Positions 46,115-57,994 of a DNA stretch of 57,994 nt are shown piece after piece (within the stretch, counting starts at the first letter, position 1; the number at the start of each line of letters is the position of its first letter). Source of the DNA: Phaeoceros laevis. Lineage: Eukaryota; Anthocerotophyta; Anthocerotopsida; Notothyladales. The stretch spans positions 127,152 to 185,145 of the forward strand of contig JBNGIQ010009421.1 of assembly GCA_049999765.1 (NCBI GenBank), written 5' to 3'. The notes under the pieces are model-generated. The model did no database searches, was not told where the DNA came from, and worked only from the letters and a program-made list of their open reading frames with translations. The position numbers and the translations under genes are program-made.

Positions 46115-49100
46115 TTAAAGACTCCGGCAGTGGGGCTTTACCAGTTTCCCATGATCCATAATCAGCACCCTGTCGACGTCGGAAATTGTGGAGATTCTAT
46201 GAGCGATTGTGATGACTGTCATCGTTTTGCACTCCGAAGCCACCGTTTCTTTGAGCAGGGCCGTTGTATGTGGGTCCACATTTGCAGTGCATTCGTCTAG
46301 GCAAAGGATCTGTTACAATGGAATCGGAATGTCTGTAAGCCAATTGCCTCATTATGCATCCACAGTGCACATGAAGTACAAGGCTCTTACCCGAGCACGG
46401 CCAAGGAGCGACCTGGCGAGGCACAGCAGCTGACATTGCCCCAGGGAAAGGTTTTCTCCACTCTCTGAGACCTTCAGGTCAAGGCCTGCAACTGCATCCT
46501 TCAAGTGACATTTCCCAAGCACTTCCCATAGCTCAGCATCGCTCTTGCGACCCACTGGATCCAAGTTTTCCCTATCACGGAAATCAGGTGCATGTCTCAC
46601 ATTCAGCTTCACCTGTAAAGCTCGCAGAAGACAGCACGATAAAGTGTTACCTGCTTCTGACCTGATAGAACCTTCAAAGAGGAAAGGAGTCTGAGGTACA
46701 ACAGATAGCTCAGATCTCAGTCGACGTAGAGATATCCGGGACGTGTCCACTCCATCTATCAAAATTCTCCCACTCGTGAGCCCAGTGAGCCTGAATAAGG
46801 CGTTCAATATACTTGATTTTCCAGCTCCGGTCCGTCCAGCCACACCCACCTATCCATGCCCAGCAGGAATATGTGAAATATGTCGCTAATGTGTCAAAAC
46901 TGACGGTAAGTTTGAAAAGGCCAGAGCATTTGGGCAGGGAAAACCTTCTCCGCTGCCCGAATAGCAAAAGAGACGTCATCCACTGCGGGTGGTAGCCACG
47001 GAAAATAGGCAAGAGTCACTTGCTCAAATTCTATAGTTCCTGCTGTTGGCCAATGAGGGCCGACTATGTTGCTCCATTTGTCAGATTCAGCTGGTATCAC
47101 CATGTACTGCACCACATCACCCATTGCCAATCATCACGATGTCCGTTCTTCATCCAGAAACAAACTGCATAGCCAAGTTTGCCAAGAGTACCTGCTGAAT
47201 TCGCTCAATTGAGATCATTTCCTTCTCGGTTTCTGTGAAGGAGGTGAGTAGCTCACTTAATATTGTGATAATAGGGGCTGCGTAGGAGAGTCCTAGTCCA
47301 ACCTGCAATATCACGGACAAATCCAGGCTTGTCAAACAACAACACTGCACATGAATGAGCGTGCTAAGAAGAAAAACTTCCAGGCAGAAGGGAGTGCATG
47401 ATTCACACCAAACCAGCTGTGGCTGTGGACAAATGAGAGTTGCCTTTGCCGACAATCGCCATGATGCTAATAAAGAAGACCACAAAAGCTGCTAACATCT
47501 GCAATAGTACGTATAGATAAGCTCCATGGACCTCCAGGCAAGATCTGTGTAGTCAACAGTTCAAACTGGCCCCTTCCTATAGCATGCTTTACCTGAATCC
47601 GCACAGCGAGCCACAGGCTTGCTGCGATCTCAGAGTATGAGGCTCTCTGGTTCAAAGCAATGAGCTTCATGTTGGCAATGCAGAATTGAGCCTGGCATGA
47701 CCACTGGATCAGAAAACCTCATGATAGACGTCAAAGCCACCCAGTGCTCCAACAATGTGATCTGGAGTTAGCATCTCACCTGTGCCTGCAACGAACGGAT
47801 GACAGGTGCTCCGTCTAGAGTTTCGATGAATGATGAGTAGATTGGAGATCGAGATACACTGTCCAATCTTCGAAGCTCCCTTGACGTTGCTCTATAGTAC
47901 CGCTGTAACATGAATATAAGAAAACTAAGGAAGGCCACAAAACTCAAACAGATAGATTTGGTGATCATTATCTACTCCTCTAAAAAAAGCTATTCGGAGT
48001 TTGCTCTGAACAGACCTGTATACCGTAGTAGATGTAGCTCAGGGGAACGAGCACCACAACAAAAGTCCACTGTAGGCAAACCAATGGAATTAGGGGAGAA
48101 GACATTCTACAAAGGCACCCTTTCATTCCACAATAATCTAGCATAGGAAGCAAGCTGAGATGTACCGAGGACAAAATGACTATGTCACAGCAAACGTGAC
48201 TACTCACCTGAACGAGGCAAAGAACCAGAGTGATACCAAGCAAGGTGAACCACTTCGCAAGGAGAATGTTCACAAAAAACGGAAGGGAGTCATCGATTGT
48301 GTACAGGTCTGAGGAAAACCTGCACATGATGGGATCATTTTCAAGAAACTGCGCATGGAAAGAGGTATTTATTATCGATATTGACTTCAGAGAGTAGAAC
48401 ATAGAATGCGCAAATTGGTTCCATAGTTTACTGTCCCTACCTGTTCAGAATACGGCCTCTGGGGTTCCGATCAAAGAATGACACAGGAGCTTCAATTATG
48501 TTTTCCAGCAATGCCTCATGAACTGAATATGCAGCCCGAAGGCCTCCATAGGCAAAAGAGAAAGCTCTACCAAAAGTGAAGATAGTATTTGCAACAGCTA
48601 GCAACAGCATAACTTCCTGCCAAAGGAGATGCCACACTGCATCAGTGAATGTCCATCTGATGTTTTCAGATAGATCATAGGAGAATGCGACTGGCAAGTA
48701 TTTGCCATACTCCATCCATTGATATCCACCAGCCCAGCTTCTGTCATAACCAGGGTAATAGTTGAACCAACAACACAAGAATAAGAATTGGAAAGCCATA
48801 CCAAGTAGAATGCCACTTCTTTGTGATGGAAGCCATCTAAGGTGCTGTCAACCCAATAAGCCAACCAGCAATCACCAGCGTTCCTTGAAGCTTGCATTAG
48901 ACTTGTGCTGGCAAATATGATTGCAATCACCCACCATCCAGCAAAGTTTGCATAACTCCTGTCAACAAACAGCTGTCGCTGTTAAGGAAACAACATCAAA
49001 CTAACATCGTGCACACATCTTTCAATGTTTTGGCATAGAGCCCAGGTTGCCTATGGTTACCAGTATACAACACCTTGGACCTTCCCCTCTTTCCTCTCTT

Positions 49101-52100
49101 CGTCTTCTACAAGTGTAGTAGCCTTCTTGTCATAAGAAAGAGAATCGCCCTGGGGTACAATACCCTCATAGCAACGCTGTTGCTCACCGCACAGCTCAGC
49201 AGATTGAGGATGTAGGTGTTGTGCTGGTTGTTTATCAAGGGTGGCGATCTCTGGGATAAAATACGGGCTGTCCAAAAGTTTTGTTTCTGTACCTCGCAGA
49301 CCAAAATCACCAGTATCTCTGAAAACTTCTGGGACTTGCAGGCAAATGTCATTGACAGAATTCTCGGCAAGGCTGAGCTCAGATTCATCCTGCAAGTAAA
49401 CTGTGGGGCTCCCAAGCCCATGAGGCTTCCCAGCATACTTTATCCGCCCCTTTTCCATCACCACAACAGTATCTGCCTTCAAAAGGGCCTACATACAGAG
49501 CCTCGTACTGTTTGTTGGAGTTTCCGGTTTCACTAGAGTTTGAAAGGTCTACTGGTTTGACCGAGAAAAAATTCAAATGACAAGTAATTGTGATGCTAGG
49601 TATACTTATGTCATCTGACACTGCAGAGGAGCTTGAGGTGAACGAAACGACGAGAGAGAGAGACAGACATTCTCACCTGACTATTGTGAGTGCAAAGTAT
49701 TCGAGTCTTGCCAACCATGAGAGGTCCTAGAATTGCATGTTGCATGAGCCAAGCAGCCACATGGGCATCAACTGCACTTAGGGGATCATCCAGCAAGTAT
49801 ATATCACAGTTTTGATACACAGCACTGGAGACCATGGATAAGACAACGAGTATGAATGTCAGATATTGCTGTCTAGAGTGTCTTTTTTAAACCTGCAATG
49901 AGATGAACACGAGAATGCTCAAGTTGAGAGATGCCCTAGTAAATCAGTGGAAAACTATGAGATATACCGTGCTAAAGCCAACCGAGCCTTTTGACCACCA
50001 GACAGATTCAGTCCTCGTTCTCCTATTTCAGCTGAGTCTCCACCCTGCATGCGTTTCAAGTCAACGTCTAGGGCACACGAATTAAGGACCTGTTGGTACC
50101 TGCGAACAAGTATTTCCACTGGTTGGCAGCCCGCAGCTGGTGGACGATTAGTAAAGTAGGACTGTCAAATTGCATAGCTTCATCTGCTTGCAAACGCATC
50201 TATCATTACCTTTCGGGTTCAAAAGCTGCTCCAAATACAATGTTGTCTCTCACAGTTCCAGACTTGATCCATGGTGTCTGCGAAAATTGAAGAAAGTAGC
50301 CATTCATATACACGTGACCACTACTTGACTAGCACCCCTGTCAGAGACGTGAGAGGAAATATACGTTGTCCTTCCTGTCTCTCGAATTCACCAGAAAAAG
50401 ACTACCCTCATCCAATTTGCACCTCTCCTTGATTCTCCCAGCTAGAGGGTAGACATCAAGACAGTTACATACCTGTGACACAAAAGCTGCTGATCCATGT
50501 GAAGTAACAGTACCCTGCATGCAGCGCATCTCACCGAGGACAGCTTCTAACAAGGATGATTTGCCGGCTCCAACCTGTCAATTTATGTTAAAAGCCAACG
50601 CATACAGTTACAGCTAAAATGGTAGATTGACGTTACACGTAGGAAGTGTGCAATCAAGCTCATTAGCATTTCACTCGCAGAAATAAATGGGCTGCCTAGT
50701 GGCTGTTTACACTATTTCGTAGGACTGTATCTGTGCTTGAAGTGGGTTTTCTGTTCAACCTCATATGCAATCTCTTCCTGAAATACGATGATTTTAAGAA
50801 TGTGTGGCTTGCCTCTCCAAGGACTACGGCTAGAGATCCTGCTTGCACTGTCAAGCAGATTTGACGCAATGTGGAAGTAGACACAGCTTGAGTGCTGTCA
50901 GACCATGAAAAATCTGCATCCTGAACAATTAGAGATCGTCGGTTCAAATCCAGGTCACATGTTTGTTCACGTTCCTGAAAATTTGCATCCACTGTACTTG
51001 ATCTCCCCATCAGCGATCTGTTAAACAGTTCTTTTGTCCACAAGCTGCCCAGATCCGGACATGAAAGAAACCTGCACACCCGCCGGAGAGATATCCTTGC
51101 CTGCACAAGCAAACCTATGAGCCACATACATGCAGCCACAAGCACCTTCTATGACGTTGTCATGTAATTTGGTCAGTTAATACAGATATAACATCTTTGA
51201 GCTGTTTGAATGTGCAAGCTACTAGATGCCATTCATATTGTACCTCAATGATGCCATTAATAACCCAAGGGAGAGAATTGAGAGGCGAGAGAAGAATGTT
51301 GAAGAGTGCGATGCTCGTAAAGACCTGAAAAGGTTCCAACAGAAGACCTTGTGACCATGAACTAAATGGTTAAGAGTTAATTTCTGTGTTCGTCTCTACA
51401 GAAGGAGAGTAGAGTGGAACTGGAATGTCTACAAGAAGAGGATGTCAAGTGCATACCGTTGCAGCATCCAATGAGTGACCAAGAATCACATATAATCCAA
51501 ACGTGAACAATGAAAATAGTGTAGGTGTACAAGCCCAAAAGTACACACAGAAGGCATCCAGGTACTTACATTTCTGCATGCCACCCAAAACACGTGACGA
51601 TTAGACCATAAGGGCTATGACAAAAAGCTGATTAGGTCTCTAGTATAGCGAAGGAACCATGCGCTTGGAAAGAAGTTCATGCTGTGGGGCAGCTCCAGTG
51701 CACTCACAGAGAGAAACTGAAATTCTTGCTTTCTCATCTGCAGGACACGCTGAGCAAAAAGCTGCTCCCAAGTGTACATTTTGAGTGTCCTTATGTACAT
51801 AAGCAGTTCACCCATTCTACGAACCCTGTGGAAAGGGCCCGCAGGTATAAAGCTCGCAGGGCTCAAAGTTTTGAAGCATGCTCATCCAAAGATGGAATGC
51901 ACTCACACTCTTCAAGCACTCAACTTAGCTGAAATCTCAGAAAGCACAAAAAACAAGGACGACCCTGCATCCCGTTTTACCTCTCATCCTTATGTTTCAT
52001 CATTTGAGAGCTTGCTTCGCTGATCCTCAGAGCGATCCACCTATTCACTGTTAGAAAATGCAACAAACAGAACGTTCAGGAACCAGCCTAAACAGCACCG

Positions 52101-54960
52101 TTGCTGACTAAAACGACGGTGCCTCAGAGTGACGAGGGGACCTGGAATGAGAAGGATGACAACAGCAAGACCAGCGATGAAGGCAAATTTAACTTGCATA
52201 TAAAGCAAATACAGAGCGACGGCCATCTGCAGCGGCAAACTGCAAAAAGATGAATGAGCAGGCAAATGAGTGCTTTCTCAAGTAGAGATAGAGGGCAGAA
52301 CCTTAAAGTATAAGCGAGGCAGAGATTAAAGCATAGAAGTAGTTGCAGTAAACAAAGTCCAAACTACCTCCAAAGGTCGTGAATGCTTGAACACATGTTC
52401 ACAACTCTATCAGCATCTACAGACATGAGAGTTTGAATCTCTCCAGTTGAGAAACGGCTACGTTCAGCAAGGCTTACACAAAGAGCCTGTTTCCTTAACA
52501 TCAGAATGAGCGGATCTGTAAGTTTGTGTTACGGAACAACATGCTACAATTAACCTACTGCCTTGAGCTCAGACACTCCTGACAAGGAAGATGAGCACTA
52601 AGCGTCGGGACATAATACATGCACAAGACTTTTGTACCTTCCTGTAAACAACAGCTGTAAGGCTTGCACGCAACTGCAACCTGATTCTGGATGCGAAGAA
52701 GGAGTATTGTGCCCCCAGTAATGCTCTGCACAGAGATGAATACTGCTGTTGAGGGACTCCAAGGTCTCTTGCATAAACTACCCACATAACTTGAAAACAA
52801 AAGCACCAACCTCAATGCAGAAGTAGCACCCAAGCCAACCGCACAGTAATACCCAATTCGGAGCCTGTATTCTGAACCTACTCAACGTGACAAAAGGAGA
52901 TGAGTACATGGCCCACAGTTCATTACACATCTGCTAATATTTGCAACCAATGAATGAATCATTCTGGTTCCAGACATATGGTGAAAAGGTGAAGCGCCAT
53001 AGTAAGTTTCAATAGGTTTGTCCCGTAATTGTAGATTTTTCTGTGTATTTAATAATAGCAGGCCTGCAGCTTACAGAACTCATGGCCTGCGACCTACTGA
53101 CTTGCACACTGACAGAATGCTCGTTTCCTTTTGATATTCCTATGCTTAGGCAAAAGCCGTTTACTTGCTTACCAGCTTCCAGGTACTTGACAATTGCATT
53201 CAGCAACAGCGGTCCAGCAAAGCCTAGCATATCATTCACAATCTACAACAACAAAAAAGTTGGATCAGGAGTCCAAGTAAAAAATATGTACAGGGTTATG
53301 GCTCTATAAATTGAAGTCTATGGCAGAATCTAAACATCTCACTGAAAGTAATACCAGTACCTTCAAAACACCGAGTTTAATGTAGTCCCAGCCGTATGCG
53401 TTATAAATAGCTCGAAATAAAGAACGGTTATGCTCAGCTCGCTCTTGCTCACCTTCCCAGCAACCCCACAGCCTGTCACTGCAGGCTTCTGGGGATAAGT
53501 CTTTTGGCAAAAGAAAAAGGTCATCGCTCGATAGCTGTCGCTGTAGTCCAAGGTTCATCAGAGGTGTGACCCAAGAAAACGTCCAAAAACTCCACATGGA
53601 CCAGCAACTTGGAGTCTGCATCATGCCAGATCAAATGGGAGGATGTCCTCTACGGCCTGGAACCGAAACCAGAGATTATTAGTCTTCAAAAGTGACAACC
53701 AAACCCGACTTACTGAGAGTCCTGCTTCCTCTCCTTGTTGGTCCCGTCCCTCTTGCAGCAGAGGCTCTGCAACTATAAGGGCTTCTCTGCATCCAAGTTC
53801 AAACCTTACTGTTCAGGTTGGACTATCACGTAGATATCTGCGCAAACCAATTTCCATACACAGAACTGCAAACCCAGCCTGCCATTGGCCAAATGTGACC
53901 CCGGATTAGCTGGCGCGGATGCATAAACCAGTGAAAAGTACATACTCATCATCTGGCTTTACTCCAGGCCCTTGGTGCAACCGATCCATTACAGAGAAGG
54001 AAGCAAAGAAGATGCTCAAAGCCAGCAATAGACCATCTTCCAATAAAACTTTAGACCATCCAAACTGCAAGCTTAAAGAAGTAAATGTCAGACGAAGTGT
54101 GCACACAAGTTGAATAGGGTGTCTCATAACTTCTGCTGCTGGATGCCAACAAATCAGAGGTCAAACCTTCAAATACTCAGTTCTCATTCGAGGCACATTC
54201 AGAACTGGTCTTAGAGCCCACCAAACAGTCAGAACAGCTCCACTTCGTACTACACGGACATGGTGGAAATAAAATAACCACCACGAGCACAGCTGGATAA
54301 CACAACGACACAGTGAATACTATCACAAACAACAACTCAGGAGTAAGAAAAGCAACTTCAAGCAGAAGTTCTGGTACCCAAGTAATAGTCAGTATCGTAA
54401 GGTACAACTTCAAATGCAAAAACTCGTTGTCAGAACTTATCAGACACAGCTGCAATAGCTGAAAGCAGCTGATCCCAGCAGCAGCTGTAGCAATCCACCC
54501 CAGCCAGTGATGGCCTCTGAGGCTGGAGTACCGTAGGACTGTGCTGCTGACCTGTCGAAAGGACCGTGATCTCATCAGCCGAAGGAGGAGTCTACCAATA
54601 CCAATTCAGAAACAATCAAGTGCTCCCATCTCATTTCCATAAATCAGGTTGCAGGCACACCTGTTTCCTTGCTGAAATGAAGCAATGCAAAATAAGTGAC
54701 AAGGTCACGAACTCCCCAAGAACACCAAAGACAGTGATCCAGTCAAGGCAGCACATTGTAATTCCGAATAACCACAAGATTCCAACTAATGTCTTCCATA
54801 TTTGAAGCTTTGTCATCTAAGTAATCAGGGCCAACAACGAACTCGCCAAATAAAGGAATTTCCATGAAACAAAAAGGATATAGATCCTCAAAGCAAGGCG
54901 TGAAGTCGCCACTCTCCCACACCTGTGAACAGCGAGAATGGATAAGATATCTGCTGTAGT
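46115..54960 (-). CDS. ABCC13-like: ABC transporter subfamily C (MRP), ABCC10/ABCC13 type
   Basis: Full-size ATP-driven exporter of organic anions or conjugates, probably vacuolar or plasma membrane. Many short exons; the last two are 46391-46612 and 46115-46309. N-terminal hydrophobic TMD0 segments lie at 54180-54930, TMD1 about 51600-54130 ([14 protein letters not shown]-type loop near 52430), NBD1 about 49600-51100 and TMD2 about 47150-48930. NBD1 has Walker [11 protein letters not shown], signature LNLSGGQK, and Walker [16 protein letters not shown]2 (46115-47130) has Walker [10 protein letters not shown], signature region [15 protein letters not shown], Walker [13 protein letters not shown] and the H-loop (IAHRIS). 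NBD2 carries the catalytic Glu while NBD1 has Asp there, normal asymmetry for ABCCs. The start codon was not found; the frame reaches a [11 protein letters not shown] exon near 54930, and a further 5' exon is likely. Confidence 0.88.
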
Positions 54961-55820
54961 AGTGCCAACAATCGACTTCGAGCTATTGTCACGTTCCGTA
55001 AGGCAAACGATTCTGAGATGAGTTTTTCAAGCTCACACACAGCTGCCTCTCATCGGCCAGTCTCAATCCTGGAAATGTTCGTTTTTCACAGAAGCTACAT
55101 TGCTCTTGAAGCCTTTTAATTTCTCATAGAGCAGTAAATGCAACTATCTCAAGAGCTGGTGGTTCAGTTCACGTGCAGCTGCTTCCAACGGCAGCAATTT
55201 GACAGGCTTTGGTGGCACCGAGGATGCAGGCCTGGTCGGAAACCTGTCCCGCTCGAGCAATTTGAACAGGATGGGCTATCTTGTCACGAGTTCACGCAAC
55301 AAGTGATCCTCAAAAGGACAAAGACACCTCAACCGCAGATGCCACACGCGTTGAGGGAGCATTTCGTGACGGTACAAACCTCCGGAGCCACAGGACACAG
55401 GCATCGGGGGAGCAAGGCAGCCATGTGGCGCAGCTGCACTTGTAGGCCAGCCGGCAAACCTTTCGCTCCTGTCTTCACCTCAGCTCTTCTCGTGTTTTCT
55501 TTGCTCATGCAGCGTCCACAATTTCCGTTACAACCAAGGGAAAGGCCAAGGTACGTTCCCAGTTCGTGGATACGAAACAGTGGACCACTGTTCAGGATGG
55601 CATAGTTAAATCGATAAAAGAAAATGATTCTCGTCATTAATCCACGTGGCAGGGAAGGGAGAGAGGCAAGGCGCGACCACGATGGCAGGGAAGGGAGAGG
55701 GGAGAGAGGGAGGCGCGAGGGAGAGGAAAGCGTCCGCGGCAGGCCCGCGCGCTCGAGCCGGCAGGGAGGCAGGGCGCTTTCAGCAATTCTTCTGCAAGCT
55801 GCGGGGGCCTCTTCCGGTCC
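54961..55820. other. Intergenic region, divergent between ABCC and small gene
   Basis: About 860 bp with probable promoters of the ABCC gene (leftward) and the small gene (rightward). It has a purine-rich AGGGAAGGGAGAGGGGAGAG-like tract near 55650-55730. Frames at 55138-55605 have no family signal. Confidence 0.4.
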
Positions 55821-56199
55821 ATGGAGGCTTCAGCGGCAGGGGAGGCCATGGAGGTGAGGGGGGAGGGCGGCCACGCTGCCCAGGCTCGCTGCTGCCCACG
55901 CGGCTTGTGTATGAGAATTTAAGCAAGCCTTCATCGACAGGAAGATCGGCGTTTTCGTCGACTACAATGCCAAGAAGGAGCTGCTGGAGGTGCGGCACAA
56001 CGTTTCTTCCACCGGCAATCCCGACAAGAAGAAGTCCAAGCTCTACCTCAGCTACTCTGGTTTGAGGCTGTCCGACTACTTGAACGAGAAGTCGTATGTG
56101 ACCTTGTCCTCCAGAGCGCCCGTCACTAGTGATGGCACTTACAGAATCTACACCTGGAAGTTCAGCACCAAATTCGTTTCCACCAACAAAGCGCACTGA
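55821..56199 (+). CDS. Unrecognised small two-exon protein (102 residues)
   Basis: Exon 1 is 55821-55853 (MEASAAGEAME, ending at GAG before GTGAGG) and exon 2 is 55924-56199, joining in phase 0 at CAAGCC. The protein is soluble, basic and probably beta-rich: DRKIGVFVDYN, ELLEVRHNVSST, a charged DKKKSK loop, LYLSYSGLRLSDYLN, SYVTLSSRAPV, TYRIYTWKFS. No signal peptide or membrane segment. The coding character is good (amphipathic strands, GC-rich third positions) and the intron is short. I do not recognise the family. An alternative upstream Met at 55646 lies in a different frame and is rejected. Confidence 0.55.
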
Positions 56200-56466
56200 G
56201 CAATTAAGCTGGCTATGAATCCTGCTAGCTGATGTTTTCATCTCAGAAGATGGGTTACGCACGCACATTCATCCCAAGAGAAAGACAACACTCTCAGTTT
56301 GACGGGGACAGAGTTAAGTAAGCACATTCACACCCAAGAGAAAGACCACAATCTCCCTGAGCACTGGCTAGATCTTCAGTATTCTCACGGTCGTCCCTTA
56401 CAACTGCAACGCCCGTTTGCGAATCGATGCACACGGTACCCATTCCTTACCACAATGTCCCTCTGT

Positions 56467-57994
56467 TCAAGCCTTGATGATATCCGTGGAGCTGTGGCAG
56501 TCACTGCACATGCGTAGATTCTTCGTTACCACCAGAGGTGTCCCACTCGGAGTGTTCAACAGACCAAACGCCAGAGCTAGCTTCTCCGCATGCCCACAAA
56601 GCACATCTTCCTTCTCCTTGTGACTCAGTGGCTTCAACACCAACTTTGTGTGAGGTACGTGGCCTCCTTCCTGTTTCACACGTGCATTTGTGCTCTCTAC
56701 CTTAAGCAAAATAATATCCTTTCTCCTTTCTCCCACAAGAAATCTGTGTACCTCCTTATTCACCTCAATGCTCGCCACTGCAGGTTTCTTATTAGCTCCT
56801 GCTGCCTTTCTCTGTGTTTCAATCCTGTCTACATCGGTCCACCTACCCGCATCTGCGTAGGCATTGGCCATGAGCACATAGGCAGACGCCATTTGAGGGT
56901 CCAGCCTAACAATGCTTTCAAAACACCACACAGCCCTCTCTCTATCCCCGTGACTTTTGCAGGCATTCAACAAAGACCTCAAGCCCACCACATTACTTTG
57001 GCCTTCACATGATAATAACATCTTCTCTGCCTGATCTAATTGGCCGGCACGCCCAAGAAGATCAATCATGCAGTTGTAATGCTCAGTAGTAGGTTTGATG
57101 CCATGCTGTTCAGCCATGGAATCCAAGAGTTTGCGACCCTCGTGGACCAGTCCCTCGTGGACCAGTCCCTCATGACTGCATGCTACTAGAAGGCAAGTAA
57201 AAGTAACATCATTAGGATGGACACCGGCAACTAACATCTCCTCAAAACAAGCTAGTGCCTTGCGACCTTCATCACAAGCACCATACCCAGCAATCAGGGC
57301 GTTCCATGTCACCACATCCTTTGTGTTCATGCTGTCAAAAACCTGTCGTGCATCTTCGAGCTCACCACATTTTGCATACATGTCTACCAGGCAGGTGCCC
57401 AGCACGACGTCATCCAGCTGTCCTCTTTTGACAATCTGTGAGTGAAGCTGCCTACCCTTCTGCAAGGCACTAGTGCTTGCACACGCCTTCAGAAGGCAAG
57501 CAAAAGTAACATCGTCGGCCAAATTGAGGCCCGCCTCCTCCATTTGTCCATACACAACACGCGCCTCTTGGCCGAGTCCTTGCTGTGCATACCCACCTAT
57601 CAGGGCATTCAATGTCACCACATTCTTTGTGTCCATGCTGTCAAAAACCTGGCGTGCATCTTCCAATTCGCCACATTTTGCATACATGTCAACCAGGCAG
57701 CTGCCAACAAACAAGTTAGTAGGATTGCCACTGTGCAACACATCAGAGTGCACTTTTCTGCCAGATTCCAAGTCGCCGGCAAATGCACAAGCTTGAAGGG
57801 CAGCTACAAAGACGTAATCATTGGGCTTCACTCCTGACCTACGCATCTCCCGGTAGAGTTGTATGACCTCCTTCGGTTTTCCGTGCTTAGCATGTGCAGA
57901 GATTATGGAAAACCACATGAAGACATTCGGTTTCCCTACCCTGTTGTACACATCCATGGCCTCCTGTAGCCTACCTCCACATGCATACATGCGC
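56467..57994 (-). CDS. PPR-DYW protein, 5' partial, C-terminus frameshifted
   Basis: Organellar C-to-U RNA-editing factor class. From the right edge, PLS repeats (LVDMYAKCGELEDARQVFDSM units) lead into an E/E+ region and a DYW cytidine-deaminase domain. The deaminase keeps the HxE site (CGHAEKLALAFGLLN) and the CxxC ligands (RMCSDCH) but stops at 56467 after STDIIKA. In the next frame the minus strand continues to 56385 with DIVVRNGYRVHRF and a final CSC, which is the expected end of the domain. A single 1-nt shift near 56470-56485 therefore truncates the protein by about 30 residues. Even the restored end would lack the terminal Asp-Tyr-Trp. An 18-bp in-frame duplication (GLVHEG twice) lies at 57136-57171. 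The left 667 bases of the window align to 57328-57994 without gaps. Confidence 0.9.
   Translation of the reverse strand, partial: RMYACGGRLQEAMDVYNRVGKPNVFMWFSIISAHAKHGKPKEVIQLYREMRRSGVKPNDYVFVAALQACAFAGDLESGRKVHSDVLHSGNPTNLFVGSCLVDMYAKCGELEDARQVFDSMDTKNVVTLNALIGGYAQQGLGQEARVVYGQMEEAGLNLADDVTFACLLKACASTSALQKGRQLHSQIVKRGQLDDVVLGTCLVDMYAKCGELEDARQVFDSMNTKDVVTWNALIAGYGACDEGRKALACFEEMLVAGVHPNDVTFTCLLVACSHEGLVHEGLVHEGRKLLDSMAEQHGIKPTTEHYNCMIDLLGRAGQLDQAEKMLLSCEGQSNVVGLRSLLNACKSHGDRERAVWCFESIVRLDPQMASAYVLMANAYADAGRWTDVDRIETQRKAAGANKKPAVASIEVNKEVHRFLVGERRKDIILLKVESTNARVKQEGGHVPHTKLVLKPLSHKEKEDVLCGHAEKLALAFGLLNTPSGTPLVVTKNLRMCSDCHSSTDIIKA

Overview
The window is nuclear DNA from a land plant, most likely a seedless one. 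The evidence is two DYW-class pentatricopeptide repeat (PPR) genes, a DUF247 gene, a plant histone H4, MscS-like and B-lectin/LRR receptor-kinase genes, short GT-AG introns (mostly 50-250 bp), TTTAGGG telomere-type repeats, and a dynein regulatory complex gene (DRC11/IQCA1) expected only where motile flagella exist (bryophyte, lycophyte, fern). Genes sit about 3 kb apart, so the genome is compact. I cannot name the species; a Selaginella- or hornwort-like lineage would fit. Exon models were built by eye from GT/AG sites, reading-frame phase and remembered family conservation.

Layout, left to right: partial PPR gene (-) behind an unusual interleaved inverted repeat; ARPC5 (-) head to head with TRDMT1/DNMT2 (+); DUF247 gene (+); deoxyhypusine hydroxylase (-) head to head with SmD3 (+); the roughly 19-exon DRC11 gene (-), whose last coding part is hit by a 100-N assembly gap; an AT-rich, gene-poor island (about 13.8-18.7 kb) with decayed repeats and one orphan secreted-protein ORF; a 1526-residue armadillo-repeat protein (+); an MSL10-type mechanosensitive channel (+); MED30 (-) head to head with a SOSS-B-like OB-fold protein (+); an AWPM-19-like membrane protein (-); TRAPPC3/BET3 (-); histone H4 (+); a B-lectin receptor-like kinase (-); a degraded LRR receptor kinase (+); an ankyrin-BTB protein (-); a large ABCC transporter (-); a small unrecognised two-exon gene (+); and a second PPR-DYW gene (-) running off the right edge.

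The housekeeping genes serve unrelated pathways: actin branching, tRNA methylation, eIF5A hypusination, splicing, Mediator transcription, ssDNA binding and vesicle tethering. There is no operon-like logic. The recurring pattern is compact divergent pairs sharing 115-225 bp of promoter. The two PPR genes are close paralogues 57.3 kb apart and both show signs of decay: no in-frame start on the left, and a frameshifted DYW tail on the right. I found no clearly novel multi-gene system. The least explained items are the A-B-A'-B' repeat near 0.8-1.04 kb, the orphan secreted protein in the AT-rich island, the giant ARM protein and the small gene near 56 kb.
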